This document shows, one piece after another, positions 54,167-64,000 of a stretch of 64,000 nt of DNA. The number at the start of each line of letters is the position of its first letter. The first letter of the stretch is position 1. The stretch covers positions 42,904,845 to 42,968,844 of the forward strand of contig OX328105.1 of assembly GCA_946811185.2 (NCBI GenBank), read 5' to 3'. The stretch is from Hippopus hippopus (lineage: Eukaryota > Mollusca > Bivalvia > Cardiida > Cardiidae). Made by a program: the position numbers and the translations under genes. The notes beneath the pieces are model-generated. The model did no database searches. It worked only from the letters and a program-made list of their open reading frames with translations, and was not told where the DNA came from.

Positions 54167-55132
54167 CCAACATTGTAATTACCAATTAATGTTGAAGTAT
54201 TACTGACCAAAAGTGGAATTACTTTTTTGAGTTGTTAAAAAAGGCTATGTAACTGTCATAACAGAAAAAGTGTTGCATGTATGCCAAAACAAAATGATGT
54301 TGCACAAATGGTAAAAGCTTTTATCACATAAAATCTCCTCCAGCAGTGTATTCAACCCGAGACTTTTTTCTGATAATACTCTAGTGTAGTATCATTTTTT
54401 GGCCTTTGTTATGGTTAATTATTATAGTTATGTGCCTGTCAAGCCAGCAAAACAAACCACAGCACATGTCAGAATTTGTACTCCACCATTTTGCAGGAAA
54501 TGACATCATTGTTGTCAAGACATGTACACATTGAAATTTTTATGGTTTTCATGCTTTATAACAACAAAAAAAATGCAGAGAAAGATATTTAAAATAAGTA
54601 AATTGTGAAAATCTTTCGATTTATTCACTCTATAAAATGTCTCCTTCTACTTTCGACATAAATGTCACTGAGCTCTCTTATATGTACACATTTCAAACCA
54701 ACTATATTTGGAAACATGGACCCTTGTGAATAGGCTAAAGGTGATGATGCAAGAGACATGTTTTTCAATCATTTGATTTATGTGATAAATAGAATCTTAC
54801 ATGCTTGTTTATGTATTATCATTTTTATCAAACTTGTTGACTAAAATGTATTTGATGCTCGCCAAGGCTGGCGTCATATAAGTCTAGTCAACTTGTTTGT
54901 TAAAAATTACAGTACATAAACAATGATATAAGATCCTCTACTTTCAACAGTTAATGTACAAAGTTCACAAATTAAAATCTGTTATCAATAAAGTTAAAGC
55001 TGTGTATTAGTAGCTTCATTTATTTTTAGCCCAACTCTATTTTCAAAGAAAACAGCAAGAAATTGTCATAGCCCTGATGTCAGGATTTGCGTCCAAGATG
55101 TCATACTTGTCATTAATGTGCAAAAATTTCAT
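54167..55132. other. Non-repeat stretch downstream of the NCBP2AS2-like gene
   Basis: Nearly 1 kb without H1 copies. CAATAAAG at about 54987 could be a polyadenylation signal. No exon with good splice sites was found. Confidence 0.3.
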
Positions 55133-55346
55133 TTAACCCTTTCAATGCCATAGGCAAAAATGTGGGCTTTTGCAGACAATTTAGATCAAGATCAGCCTGC
55201 ACAACACATGCAGTCTGATCTTGGATCTATACTGTCAGCTTGTACAGTTTTGCTTGTATGATAAAAATCTTTCCAAGTTCCAGCAGATTATTCTTTTTGG
55301 CCTTTGGAAGAAGTTGACGTTATATATTTGATGCTAAAAGACTGGA
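55133..55346 (+). repeat. H3 element, right end lost
   Basis: It starts TTAACCCTTTCAATGCCATAGG. The hairpin TAGATCAAGATCAGCCTGCAC is preserved. The end fades near GACTGGAGG. Confidence 0.65.
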
Positions 55347-55430
55347 GGAAAAAAGTTTGTCCACAAATATATGATTCAATTACAATTTCAATGATACATA
55401 ATGAAACAGCAATACAAATAACTTAAATCA

Positions 55431-55493
55431 TTACCAAATGACAAAATTGTAGACTGGTCCAAATTGAAAGCATTAAAATTTTGCAGACAACAA
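55431..55493 (-). repeat. H1 R-arm fragment
   Basis: TTACCAAATGACAAAATTG, GACTGGTCCAAATTGAAAGC and GCAGACAACAAAG. Confidence 0.7.
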
Positions 55494-55744
55494 AGAAACA
55501 CAAACTCAAGAAAGTACCACACGAGAATTAGCATAGCTTACTACAAGCAATGGTTGCAACCTTGTTTTCTAGTAAATAAACGAAGGGAGAAAACTCCTAA
55601 AATAGTCATAGAAAATATATGGAGTTATTTCCCCTAAAAGAAAAAAAAAAGGGGGGGCGGTAACGGTACAAAATGTCTCTTCTGCGATCCTGAAATGAAC
55701 ATTTTCCGAAGATTACATTAATCCTTATACAGTCAGCTAACCTA

Positions 55745-55946
55745 TTAACTCTTTACCACAACACAAAATTCTAGACTGGTCCACATTGATGTTGCTCAAT
55801 TGATAGTATTTCCCCGAGAGGGTAGAAAACATTGTGGAAATAGGAGAAAATGCTGGTTACTAGCATTTTCTCCTTTTCCCATAATGTTTTCGAAAGATAT
55901 CTCTCTCAGGGTCATTAACAGTTTAGATTTTGTGGAAAAGCGTTAA
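55745..55946 (-). repeat. H1 copy, R arm shortened
   Basis: TTAACTCTTTACCACAACAC to GGAAAAGCGTTAA; about 30 bp of the R arm is deleted. Confidence 0.85.
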
Positions 55947-56219
55947 AGGTGCAGATCTGACCTGGTCACCTTTTAAACATTACTGGTAAATATTAGTTAA
56001 CCCCTACAGTATAATTTATAAGAAGATATGATCAGGTCTACTAAATAAATTACAAATTATGCTAGAGATTCTTTAGGGCCTGAATTGCTCTACTGGCAGT
56101 GTTTTGGTTATTTTCTGGCACGATCATGAATTCATGATGCAAATAGGAAAAAAAAAAAATTTGGAGGGGGGGGTCGTGCATCTGGGTTTGAACCCAGTAA
56201 AACGACATAATAAGTAGGC

Positions 56220-56800
56220 ATGTTGAATTGAACAAATAGTGAAATAAACAAAGTGCAATTTCTCAAAACCAATTCTTTGGAATCCAGCCATATTTGAGGG
56301 ATTTAGTACTCGTTATTTTACACGATCCTTGCAAGTTTCAAAGAAAATTAATGGGACCAAAAATGTGGACCTTGTTGTGTGAACATCATTAAAGTCATCA
56401 AATGGCTGCTTTTTTCCCAAACTGATTGCAGGATTTTCTTCATTTTCAGTAGCGCTCAAACCCTCAACAGTAGACTTAATCTGTGCAAATTTCAAAAGGA
56501 TTGGATCAAAAATGCAGACGTAATCATGTAAACAAGAAATGTAAAATTTCAACTTACTGTCAGATTTTTTTCAAAGTCAATGGCTTTCAAGCTAATGGTG
56601 ATATAAAGATACTGTGCAAGTTTCACAAAAATCCAATGGCAAATGTGGACTTTATTGCGTAAACAAAAAAAAAAAATCAAACAGATGAACAGACAACGGA
56701 AATAACGCCATGACATAAGCTCAGCCAGTCCAGCTAAAATTGGACAAAATACTGGAATGAAACAAAAAGACCAGTTTTCAATAACTATGAGAAACATTGG
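56220..56800. repeat. Relative of the 58645 element with inverted flank
   Basis: CAAGTTTCAAAGAAAATTAAT and CAAATGTGGACTTTATTGCG blocks are repeated with decreasing similarity. GCCATGACATAAGCTCAGCC marks its end. The first 120 bp complement 59095-59225 closely. Confidence 0.5.
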
Positions 56801-57071
56801 AAAAGGAATGCATACTTGTGTAAAATTGGAAAAGGAATGTTTATGTTGTGTAAAATCATTCTATATGGAGTGATGATGTATTTGCCTGCATGTTTTGTTG
56901 GACAAGAAAAACTGCGCCATCTAATTACCACTTCACCGGAAGAAACTTGTTGAGTATCTACTTACAGATTATTGTTCGAGACAATCTCTATACACTCTCT
57001 TGAAGGAATAATAGCCTGTCGCCATAAAATTCAGACAAAGTACAAACTTCTGTTTCTCTTTTTGGGTCTTT

Positions 57072-57327
57072 TGGGAGTTTAACATACGTGTCAACAGGGT
57101 AGGTCATATCACAACAGCCAATGCACCTATGCATGTGTTTCCTGGCTTTCTCACACCAGTACAGACACAACTTTCTTTCCAAGCTACTGACTCCTTTCTC
57201 ACATGCATTAGAGGTGAGAGGCGAAAAATGGCTGTATAGAAAAGTTTGCCACAACAGGGTATATGGAATCCGCAACCACCAGGTCACAAGTCAGATAGTA
57301 CCCTAACAACTGAGCTACCCAGCTATG
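57072..57327 (-). repeat. SINE, full length
   Basis: ACTGAGCTACCCAGC at the right is the A box in complement, and CGCAACCACCAGGTCACAAG the B-box side. CTGGCTTTCTCACACCAGTAC matches the fragment at 34915. Confidence 0.8.
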
Positions 57328-57466
57328 CTCTGTGTCTCTGACAGTCTATAACTGTCTTAGAAATGTTAAAAACTTCAACAGACAAATTCTGAATGTGATG
57401 GAAAACATGTTATGGTAATTTTAAATTTATATCATTAATTTTTTGTACAATGTCAGTATTGCTCAT

Positions 57467-57680
57467 TTAACACTTTCGAAGTCTTAATGACCCGAAGTGA
57501 GAAGGCTTTTGAAAATATTGTTGGAAAAGAAGAAAATGCTGGTAACCAGCATTTTTCTCCTTTTCCCACATGTTTTCCGTTTCAGAGGAAAATCTTGCCG
57601 TTTTACCAACACTTTATTTGTCATCTGCAAATGCTTTCAGTTTGGGCAAGTCAAAATTTTGTCATTTGGTAAAGAGTAGA
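57467..57680 (+). repeat. H1 copy
   Basis: TTAACACTTTCGAAG (L end shortened) to GGTAAAGAGTAGAA. Confidence 0.83.
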
Positions 57681-57708
57681 ACAAACTGTTGTTATCAGTG
57701 GGAAAGTG

Positions 57709-57931
57709 TTAACTCTTTACCAAACTACAAAATTTTAGACTAGTCCAAATTGAGAGTATTTGCAGACGACAAATTACATGTATATGAAGCTACATGTGAG
57801 AAATGTTTTCAAAATAATAGAAAACATTGTGAGAAAAGGAGAAAAAGCTGACCAGCATTTTCTCCTTTTCCCACAATGTTTTCAAAAGCTATCTTCTGCA
57901 GGGTCATTAAAACTTTATAGTAAAGGGTTAA
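57709..57931 (-). repeat. H1 copy, full length
   Basis: Loop reduced to AAGCTGACCAGC; ends TAGTAAAGGGTTAA. Confidence 0.88.
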
Positions 57932-57986
57932 GTGGACTTTTACAAGTGCTGAAAGAAATTTTGGATAATTGTTTTCCTTTTATAGA

Positions 57987-58440
57987 TTTAGCTCTTTAGC
58001 AAATGATGCAATTTTGGACTTGTCCAAATTCAAAGTATTTGCTGATGACATTAACCCATTACCACACAATGCCGACTTTTAACGCCTCTGGGAAAGAAGC
58101 CTTTAGGAAACATTGTGAGAAAAGGAGAAAATGCTGGTAACCAGCATTTTCTCCTTTTCGCACAATGTTTTCTACCCTATCAAAGAAAAAATGTCCCATT
58201 TGAGCCACACTGAAATTGTCATCTGCAAATGCTTTCAATTTGGACAAGGCTAAAATTTTGTCGTCTGGTAAAGGGTTAAATGCTGCTCAAATGATGGGAT
58301 TTGTTTTTGAAAGGATTGAAAACTCTGAGAAAAGGAAAAAAATCCTGGTTTCCAGCATTTTCTTCTTTTCCCTCAGTGTTTTCTGCCCTAGCAATAACAA
58401 CTCCAATCATATTTGCAGTGCAATAAGTTTATCATTATCT
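57987..58440. repeat. H1 double-right (R-R) copy split by another H1
   Basis: TTTGCTGATGACA|TTAA|ATGCTGCTCAAATGATG is the host site. The second arm (TCTGCCCTAGC, ATTTGCAG) is also R type and degenerate. Confidence 0.72.
58051..58279 (+). repeat. H1 copy nested in H1, full length
   Basis: 229 bp. The hairpin is near perfect and TTAA lies on both sides. Confidence 0.92.
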
Positions 58441-58644
58441 TCCATTTTTCAATCACAAACCTATCTGATTTGGGCATTCTGGGTATAGATCCATACAACT
58501 TTTCAAGACAATGCAATGAATTTCAAATAAAATTACGTTTAGGTCTACTCAAAACAATGCTTCCTTGTATGATTTAGCAGGGATGTAACCTATAAATCAG
58601 TCTTAAATTAACACAGCTTATATAAGCTTGGTAGGAACATTATT

Positions 58645-59060
58645 AGCTCTACTGGCTGAAAGTCAGCAGAGCTTATGTCATGGTATGGTTTCCGTCGTAC
58701 GTCTGTCTGTCCGTCCGTCGGTTAACCTTTTTCTTTGTTTACGCGATTTGTGGTCAGATTTTGGTGAAACTTCCACAACTTTGTTTATTTCATCAACAGC
58801 TTGAACCCTGTTGATTTTGAAAAAAAATCTGAAAATCAATAAGGGTGAAGTAGCCATTTAAAGTTGAAAATTTACATTTCTTGTTCAAGCGATAAAGTCC
58901 ACATTTGTGGTCAGCTTTTCATGAAACTGCACAAACTGTGCAAGTTCATGAAAATCAAACTACAAATGCAGACTTTATCACATAAACAAGATAAACACTA
59001 ATGAACAGACAGAAAGACGGACAGACGGATGACAAAAACCACGACATGACGTAAGCTAAA
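58645..59060. repeat. Element with AGCTTATGTCATGG ends and GACGG microsatellites
   Basis: The left end AGAGCTTATGTCATGG and the right end CCACGACATGACGTAAGCT are inverted. Adjacent GTCTGTCTGTCC and GGACAGACGG runs are also inverted. The interior contains repeated GTGGTCAG and GTGAAACT phrases. A relative ending in CCATGACATAAGCTC lies at 56330-56720, with flanking sequence (56220-56345) that is the complement of 59095-59225. Confidence 0.6.
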
Positions 59061-59399
59061 ACACAGTCCACATTATTGGCCATATTTCTTTGAAACTTGC
59101 AGGGATTGTTTAATAAAATGAATACTGTAACCTTATCAAATTTGGCTGGATTCCAAACAATTGGTTTTAAGAAATTGTACTTCAATTATTTCACTATTTG
59201 TTCAATTCACTTTGCCTTCATGATGATGTAGGCTAGAAAAATAAGAGCCGTGTTGACGTGGTCATCCCCGCCAAATGCTTGCTCAGTAGAAGACGTGTCT
59301 TCTTGTATGTTGGTTTAAAGGCTATAACAGCAAGATATAAGAATTATTTTCTGGCAATGCTAAATACAAAGTACAATAAAAACTTCAACAAGATACACT

Positions 59400-60395
59400 T
59401 TTCTTAGTCTCACATTGGTATCTTTTATGGTTTTCAAGCTATGCTCCAGACAAAATTATGAAAGTATGAAAAATAACAAAGGGCAATAACTCCTAAATTA
59501 TGTAATCAAAAGTTATGGTTCTTGTGCACTGCACTTCTCCTTGATAAGATCTATCAACCTGTGAAGTTTCATGTTTCTATCTCATGTAGTTTTCAAGTTT
59601 TTCTCGACAAAATTAAAGTAAGAAAAAAGACAAAGGGCAATAACTCCTAAACAATGTAACCAAGAGTTGTGGTTCTTCTGTACTGCACTTTTTCTCAGTG
59701 TGATCTATGCACCTGTGAAGTATCATGTTTGTACCTTAAATACTTTTGGAGTTATGCCCGCACAAAATCTAAGTATGAAAAATAACAAAGGGCAATAACT
59801 CCTAAAGCATGGCAGTGAAAGTTATGGTTCTTGTACACTGCACTTCTCCTCCATGTCATCTATCAACCTGTGAAGTTTCATGTTTATATCTCATTTAGTT
59901 TTCAAGATATGCTCTGTACAAAATTTAAGTATGAAAAATAACAAAAGGCAATAACTCCTAAGTTATGCACTCAAGAGTTATGGTTCTTGTGCACTGCACT
60001 TCTCCTTGATAAGATCTATCAACCTGTGAAGTTTCATGTTTATATCTCATGTAGTTTTCAAGATAAGCTCTGGACAAAATTTAAGTAAGAAAACTAACAA
60101 TGGGCAATAACCCATAAATTATGCAATCAAGAGTTATGGTTCTTGTGCACTGAACTTCTCCTTGATAAGATCTATCAACTTGTGAATTTTCGTGTTTATA
60201 TCTCATGTAGTTTTCAAGTTATGCTTTGGTCAAAATTTACGTAAGAAATATAACAAAGGGCAATAACTCCTAAATTATACAATCAAGAGTTATGGTTTTG
60301 GCACATTGCACTTCTCCTTGATGAGATCTATCCACCCGTGAAGTTTCATGTTTACACCTCTTATAGTTTTTGAGTTACACTCTGGACAAAAAAGT
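59400..60395 (+). repeat. Tandem array, ~155-bp unit, six copies
   Basis: The phrase GGGCAATAACTCCTAA recurs at about 59480, 59635, 59790, 59946, 60103 and 60258. Each is followed by AGTTATGGTTCTTGTGCACTG and later GAAGTTTCATGTTTATA. The array ends in GGACGGACGGA microsatellite at 60398-60425. Confidence 0.9.
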
Positions 60396-60836
60396 GGGAC
60401 GGACGGACGGAAGGATGGACAGACGGCTACTATTACCGTATCCCCTGCCGCCTTTTCGGCTGAGGATAAAAAAGCAAAATCACTTCCAATATAGCAATTC
60501 AGGCCCTCAAGGGCCTCTAGTTTTTGTCATCAAAGTTTGTGAAAAACTCTGTACAAATCTTTAGGTTTTCCCCCATTTTCTGTATCTAAAAACTATACAA
60601 AGATTTGAAGTAAACTATGGTATTTTTAAAATTATTTTTCTTGTTTGAAATTATTATATTTTTGAAGAAATTTGGGGAAAAAAACTGGATTGGTTTTATT
60701 ACTATTTATCCTGTACAGGATAGTAATGCATCAAAGCAGACAGGTCAATCATCGAAGAATGTGACATGCGCAGACAACACATTAAGTATATTATCTGCAA
60801 AAGCAATTAATTTTGCCTGTTCCAAGCTTTTGTCAT

Positions 60837-61065
60837 TTAACCCTTTACCACACAATCCTGAGTTTTAACGCCCCTGAAGAAGAGGCCTTTTGAAAACATT
60901 GTGAGAAAAGGAGAAAATGCTGGTAACCAGCATTTTCTTCTTTTCCCACAAAGTTTTCTACCCTATCAAAGAAAAGTTGCGTCATTTGAGCCACTATGAA
61001 ATTGTCGTCTGCAAATGCTTTCAATTTGGATAGCTCTTAAATTTTGCCATGTGGTAAAGGGTTAA
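60837..61065 (+). repeat. H1 copy, full length
   Basis: 229 bp. A diverged R-end phrase (TCTGCAAAAGC to TTTTGTCATT) precedes it, so it may also sit in an older copy. Confidence 0.92.
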
Positions 61066-61233
61066 CTAAAAAAAAGAGTTCAGTGGAAAAAGGAAAGGGT
61101 AAAATGCATGAAAAACAAAAGTATAGATTTTAATATGGAAAAGCAACGATTGTTTACAATGTTAATATTGTATACATGTAGCTATCCAATAACATGATGC
61201 TGTGAAATCAAGACAGAGCAAACAAAATGCCCA

Positions 61234-61457
61234 TTGACTCCTTATTGAACAACTGAATTTAAATTGGCCCAAATTCAAAGTATTTGCAGACAATTTCAAT
61301 GGAACTATCTGATGGAACTTGTCTATGATAGAGTAGAAAACATTGTGGGAAAAGGAGAATATGCTGCTTACAGGCATTTCTTTCTTTTCCCATAATGTTT
61401 TCATAAGACTTCTTCCTCAGGCTTGTTAAAACTTTGGATAGTATTGTAACTGGTTAA
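61234..61457 (-). repeat. H1 copy, first of a tandem pair
   Basis: TTGACTCCTTATTG start; loop GCTGCTTACAGGC. Confidence 0.87.
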
Positions 61458-61681
61458 CTCTTTACCAAATGACAAAATTTTTGACTGGACACAATTGAAA
61501 GCATTTACAGACAACAAATTAGATGTTACTGAAATGATGATTTATGTCTTTGATAGGTAGAAAACATTGTGGGAAAAGGAGAAAATGCTGTTTACCAGCA
61601 TTTTCTCCATTTCCCAAAATGTTTTCAAAAGCCTTCTCTTTCAGGGTCGTTAAAAGTCGGGTTCGTGTGGTAAAGAGTTAA
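61454..61681 (-). repeat. H1 copy, second of a tandem pair
   Basis: It shares TTAA 61454-61457 with the first. Near consensus. Confidence 0.92.
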
Positions 61682-61726
61682 GGCCTTTAACACCATACTA
61701 ATATAAATATGTCAAGATATTACTGT

Positions 61727-61953
61727 TTAACTCTTTACCACATAGTCCCAAGTTTTAACAACCCTGACATGGAAGGCTTTTGAAAACATCATGGGAAAAG
61801 GAGAAAATGCTGGTAACCAGCATTTTCTCCTTTACCCACAATGTTTTCTACCTTTCCAAAAACAAATTTCAGTTTTTGAGTCACATTTTTTTGTCATCTG
61901 TAAATCCTTTCAATTGGAATAGGCTAGAATTTTGTCATCTGGTAAAGAGTTAA
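61727..61953 (+). repeat. H1 copy, full length
   Basis: TTAACTC and AGAGTTAA ends; intact loop GCTGGTAACCAGC. Confidence 0.92.
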
Positions 61954-62162
61954 CAACATGTAAATCAGATGAAAAATCTCATTCAAATAAAGCATGACAT
62001 GAAATTGGTGAAAGTCTGCTGATAAATATTTAGGCCACTTGAGGAAAACAAAGAATTTCCCACTGGCAGGATTCAGGGTTTCAAAGTCCCATAACTCTTG
62101 AAGAAATTGTTATTAAACACATTTGGCATTTCATTGATTGAAAGCCATTATACATAATTTTT

Positions 62163-62382
62163 TTAAATCCTTTCCTATGAGACAAATTTTAGACTCTTCC
62201 ATATGCAAATAAATCTGAATATAACAATCTCAAAATTGCTTCAAATGAATTCTCTGAAAGGATAGAAAACATTGTAAAAAGGGGGGAAATGCTAGTTACC
62301 AGCATTTTCTCCTTTTCCCATAATGTTCTCAAAAGCCGTTTTCAGGGGTGTTCAAAGTCAGAATTGTATGGTAAAGGATTAA
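62163..62382 (-). repeat. H1 copy, diverged R arm
   Basis: TTAAATCCTTTCCTATGAGAC to GGTAAAGGATTAA. Confidence 0.85.
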
Positions 62383-62807
62383 TAGTCTTTGTACCTAACA
62401 GATGAATCATTATACTGAATCTATGTACCATATACTTCCTAATAAAAGCTCCTGGGAGCTATGCAAAACATAGATAAGGAGCCTGTATTTTGTACCCAAT
62501 TTGCAAAGCAAAAAGTCTGTCCTATTTTGTATTTCTTTGTTTTTCAGTGATTGTTAAGAGGAAATATTAATCAAATTTGAGGAAATATTCATCAAATTCT
62601 TCAAGTATTGTCATTTTAATCAACTAATGTACATCAGGTTATCATGACTTAAGGGTTTTTTTGGGGAGGGGGGAGCTAATATTAGGGAGGGCGCTTTTAT
62701 TAGGAGAAATACGGTATGTTGCAATATAATGGACTTTGGTTACTGGCATACATTCTCCAGTTACAAGTCACATGGCCTGTTTGGCCAACCCTTTTATAAC
62801 CTGGGTC
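62383..62807. other. No recognisable feature
   Basis: It includes TCAAATTTGAGGAAATATT duplications near 62570-62600 and a G-run at 62665. No coding. Confidence 0.35.
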
Positions 62808-62973
62808 TAAATTCATCAAACATTCTTAAGAACATTCTCAAGAATTTTTTCTAACTTTGAAAGTAACAAAGCTTCTGATTGGCTAAACCAAATGGTTTAG
62901 CCAGTCAGAGGTTGTGTTACTTTCTATATCTCAAGTTAGACTTTGAATGAAATTAAGAATGGATGGTGAATAC
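62808..62973. repeat. H5 palindromic element, copy 2
   Basis: The centre GGCTAAACCAAATGGTTTAGCC has the middle inverted relative to the 1638 copy. The ends are GTCTAAATTCATCA and GGTGAATACAGAC, and GTTACTTTC matches on both sides. Confidence 0.75.
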
Positions 62974-63008
62974 AGACACAGACAAAAAAAATGTTCATCT
63001 CATACATA

Positions 63009-63180
63009 TTAACTCTTTACCATGCAACAAAATTTCAGACTCATCCAAATTCAAAGCATGTGCAGACGACAAATTAAATGTGGCTGAAATTGTAAAAATC
63101 CTTTTGGGAAAAGGAGGAAATTCTGGTTACCAGCAGATGACAGGGTCATTAAAACTCAGGATTGTGTGCTAAATGGTTAA
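63009..63180 (-). repeat. H1 copy lacking the right hairpin arm
   Basis: TGGTTACCAGCAGATGACAGGG is the deletion junction; both TTAA ends are present. Confidence 0.87.
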
Positions 63181-63182
63181 AG

Positions 63183-63280
63183 GTGTTTGCAGTTCTTAGA
63201 CAAATTGTTGCTGAAATGATGAATTGTAGCTATAAATGGGTAGAGAACACTGTGGAAAAAAAAGGAGAAAACAATGGATT
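63183..63280 (-). repeat. H1 R-arm and hairpin fragment
   Basis: TGTTTGCAGTTCTTAGACAAA, GCTGAAATGATGAATTG and GTAGAGAACACTGTGG. Confidence 0.6.
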
Positions 63281-63509
63281 TCCTTGTATCCAACTCTTTC
63301 TCTCTACTCCGATCTGCGCCCGTCAGATATGTGTATATAATAACAAGCACATGTACCTAAATGTCACACGAAAGTTTGAAAATTAAGTTTGAAAGTTAAT
63401 TGACTAACTCACTAAACCTGTACAGAAATGTCTCAAAAAATGAGATTAACAACCAACACTGAAAAGTGGTACTCCAGCCTAGTGGAGGGATTTATATAAC
63501 AAAGCAAGT

Positions 63510-63590
63510 CACCAGCATTTTCTCATTTTCTCATAATGTTTTTAAAAGGCTTCTTCCTCAAGGTCACTGAAACATGGGATTGTTTCAACA
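63510..63590 (-). repeat. H1 L-arm fragment
   Basis: CACCAGCATTTTCTCATTTTC to CATGGGATTGTTTCAAC. Confidence 0.7.
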
Positions 63591-64000
63591 ATTTGGCCAA
63601 GGTTTGAAGATACATCCTTACAACTAGAGGAAAAAAAAAAAACACTATTAAAACTCAAAAATGTGTAGAATGGCTCAGCTGTGTAAACAGATAAATTACC
63701 AATATACATGGTGTGTGGGGTTGAAAACACATTGGATATGTCCTCATTTAAAAACCAGAAATGGCGACAGTGATTGCTTTCAAGACCTCCAAAATATGAA
63801 ATGCATTTTCCATCTGTCTAATCTGTGCAATCTAACAATCATCAGGGGCAACATTTGGTATTAAGATACAATCTGAATGATTACAGTTTCATAAAATAAG
63901 GATTAATTGGGTTAAAAATTGCCTGAAAATTGCCTGAAAATGAGTATAGAATGTATCTTTAATCCTATCCGAATTTAAGTACGTCAAAATAGGATTCAGT
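63591..64000. other. No recognisable feature
   Basis: AT-rich sequence to the window edge; no exon or repeat border identified. Confidence 0.35.

Noticed and set aside
6850..61953. CRISPR-like array of regularly repeated hairpins
   Set aside because: Copies vary in spacing and orientation, carry TTAA duplications and lie in introns of animal genes. They are transposons.
210..63386. Many short frames with similar peptides such as ENIVGKGENAGYQHFLLFPQ
   Set aside because: They are translations of the H1 central palindrome in either orientation. They occur wherever a copy lies and stop in the arms, with no start or splice context in common.
52802..64000. Further protein-coding exons in the right part
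   Set aside because: All longer frames fall in H1, SINE or tandem repeats. No phase-consistent exon chain was found on either strand.

Overview
The window is animal nuclear DNA. It is AT-rich, intron-rich, has no long open reading frames and is packed with non-autonomous DNA transposons and tRNA-derived SINEs. The repeat style (abundant palindromic MITEs, 'gggcaataactcct' tandem repeats, short SINEs with a common 3' tail) and the divergence of the proteins suggest a bivalve mollusc. That assignment is inference; species and genus cannot be read from the sequence.

Two protein genes are supported by splice sites and continuous reading phase. (1) A TBC1D5 orthologue (Rab GTPase-activating protein of the retromer and autophagy pathway) runs on the minus strand from the start codon at 32817 to position 1, where the window cuts it. 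Eleven coding exons join in phase into 339 codons. They carry the arginine finger (IKQDVIR, split from the following FPE by an intron) and the glutamine finger (YKQ) of a TBC domain. A decayed duplicate of exon 9 lies downstream of it. (2) A small gene on the plus strand at 45379-52167 matches the little-studied NCBP2AS2 family. Three constitutive exons are followed by two tandem, homologous terminal exons in the same phase, predicting 74- and 92-residue isoforms.

Almost everything else is repeats. The dominant family, called H1 here, is a ~229-bp element flanked by TTAA. It has ends of piggyBac type and a 65-bp near-perfect central palindrome. About 100 copies and fragments fill roughly a third of the window, mostly in the introns of both genes. 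Four cases of one copy inserted in another at an internal TTAA establish its boundaries and target. Plus-orientation copies here have the CACACAATCC end (L) on the left and the CAAACGACAAAATTTTAGAC end (R) on the right. H2 is a ~260-bp element with GAGCCATGC ends. H3 is another TTAA-bounded palindrome. H4 and H5 are two-copy palindromic families.

Larger elements with clean target duplications are two hAT-like elements (2337 and 1230 bp, 8-bp duplications), two Mutator-like elements (9-bp duplications, ~196-bp terminal repeats; one holds a hAT-like element), a pogo/mariner-like 1812-bp element (TA), and a 191-bp element nested in H2.

Layout: 1-32854 TBC1D5 with repeat-filled introns; 33-41 kb intergenic repeats and the pogo-like element; 41.7-44.9 kb Mutator/hAT nest; 45-52.2 kb NCBP2AS2-like gene; 52.2-64 kb repeats only, including a nested H1 cluster (53.4-54.2 kb) and a ~155-bp tandem array (59.4-60.4 kb). 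Coordinates of degenerate repeat ends are estimates by eye, good to about 10 bp.
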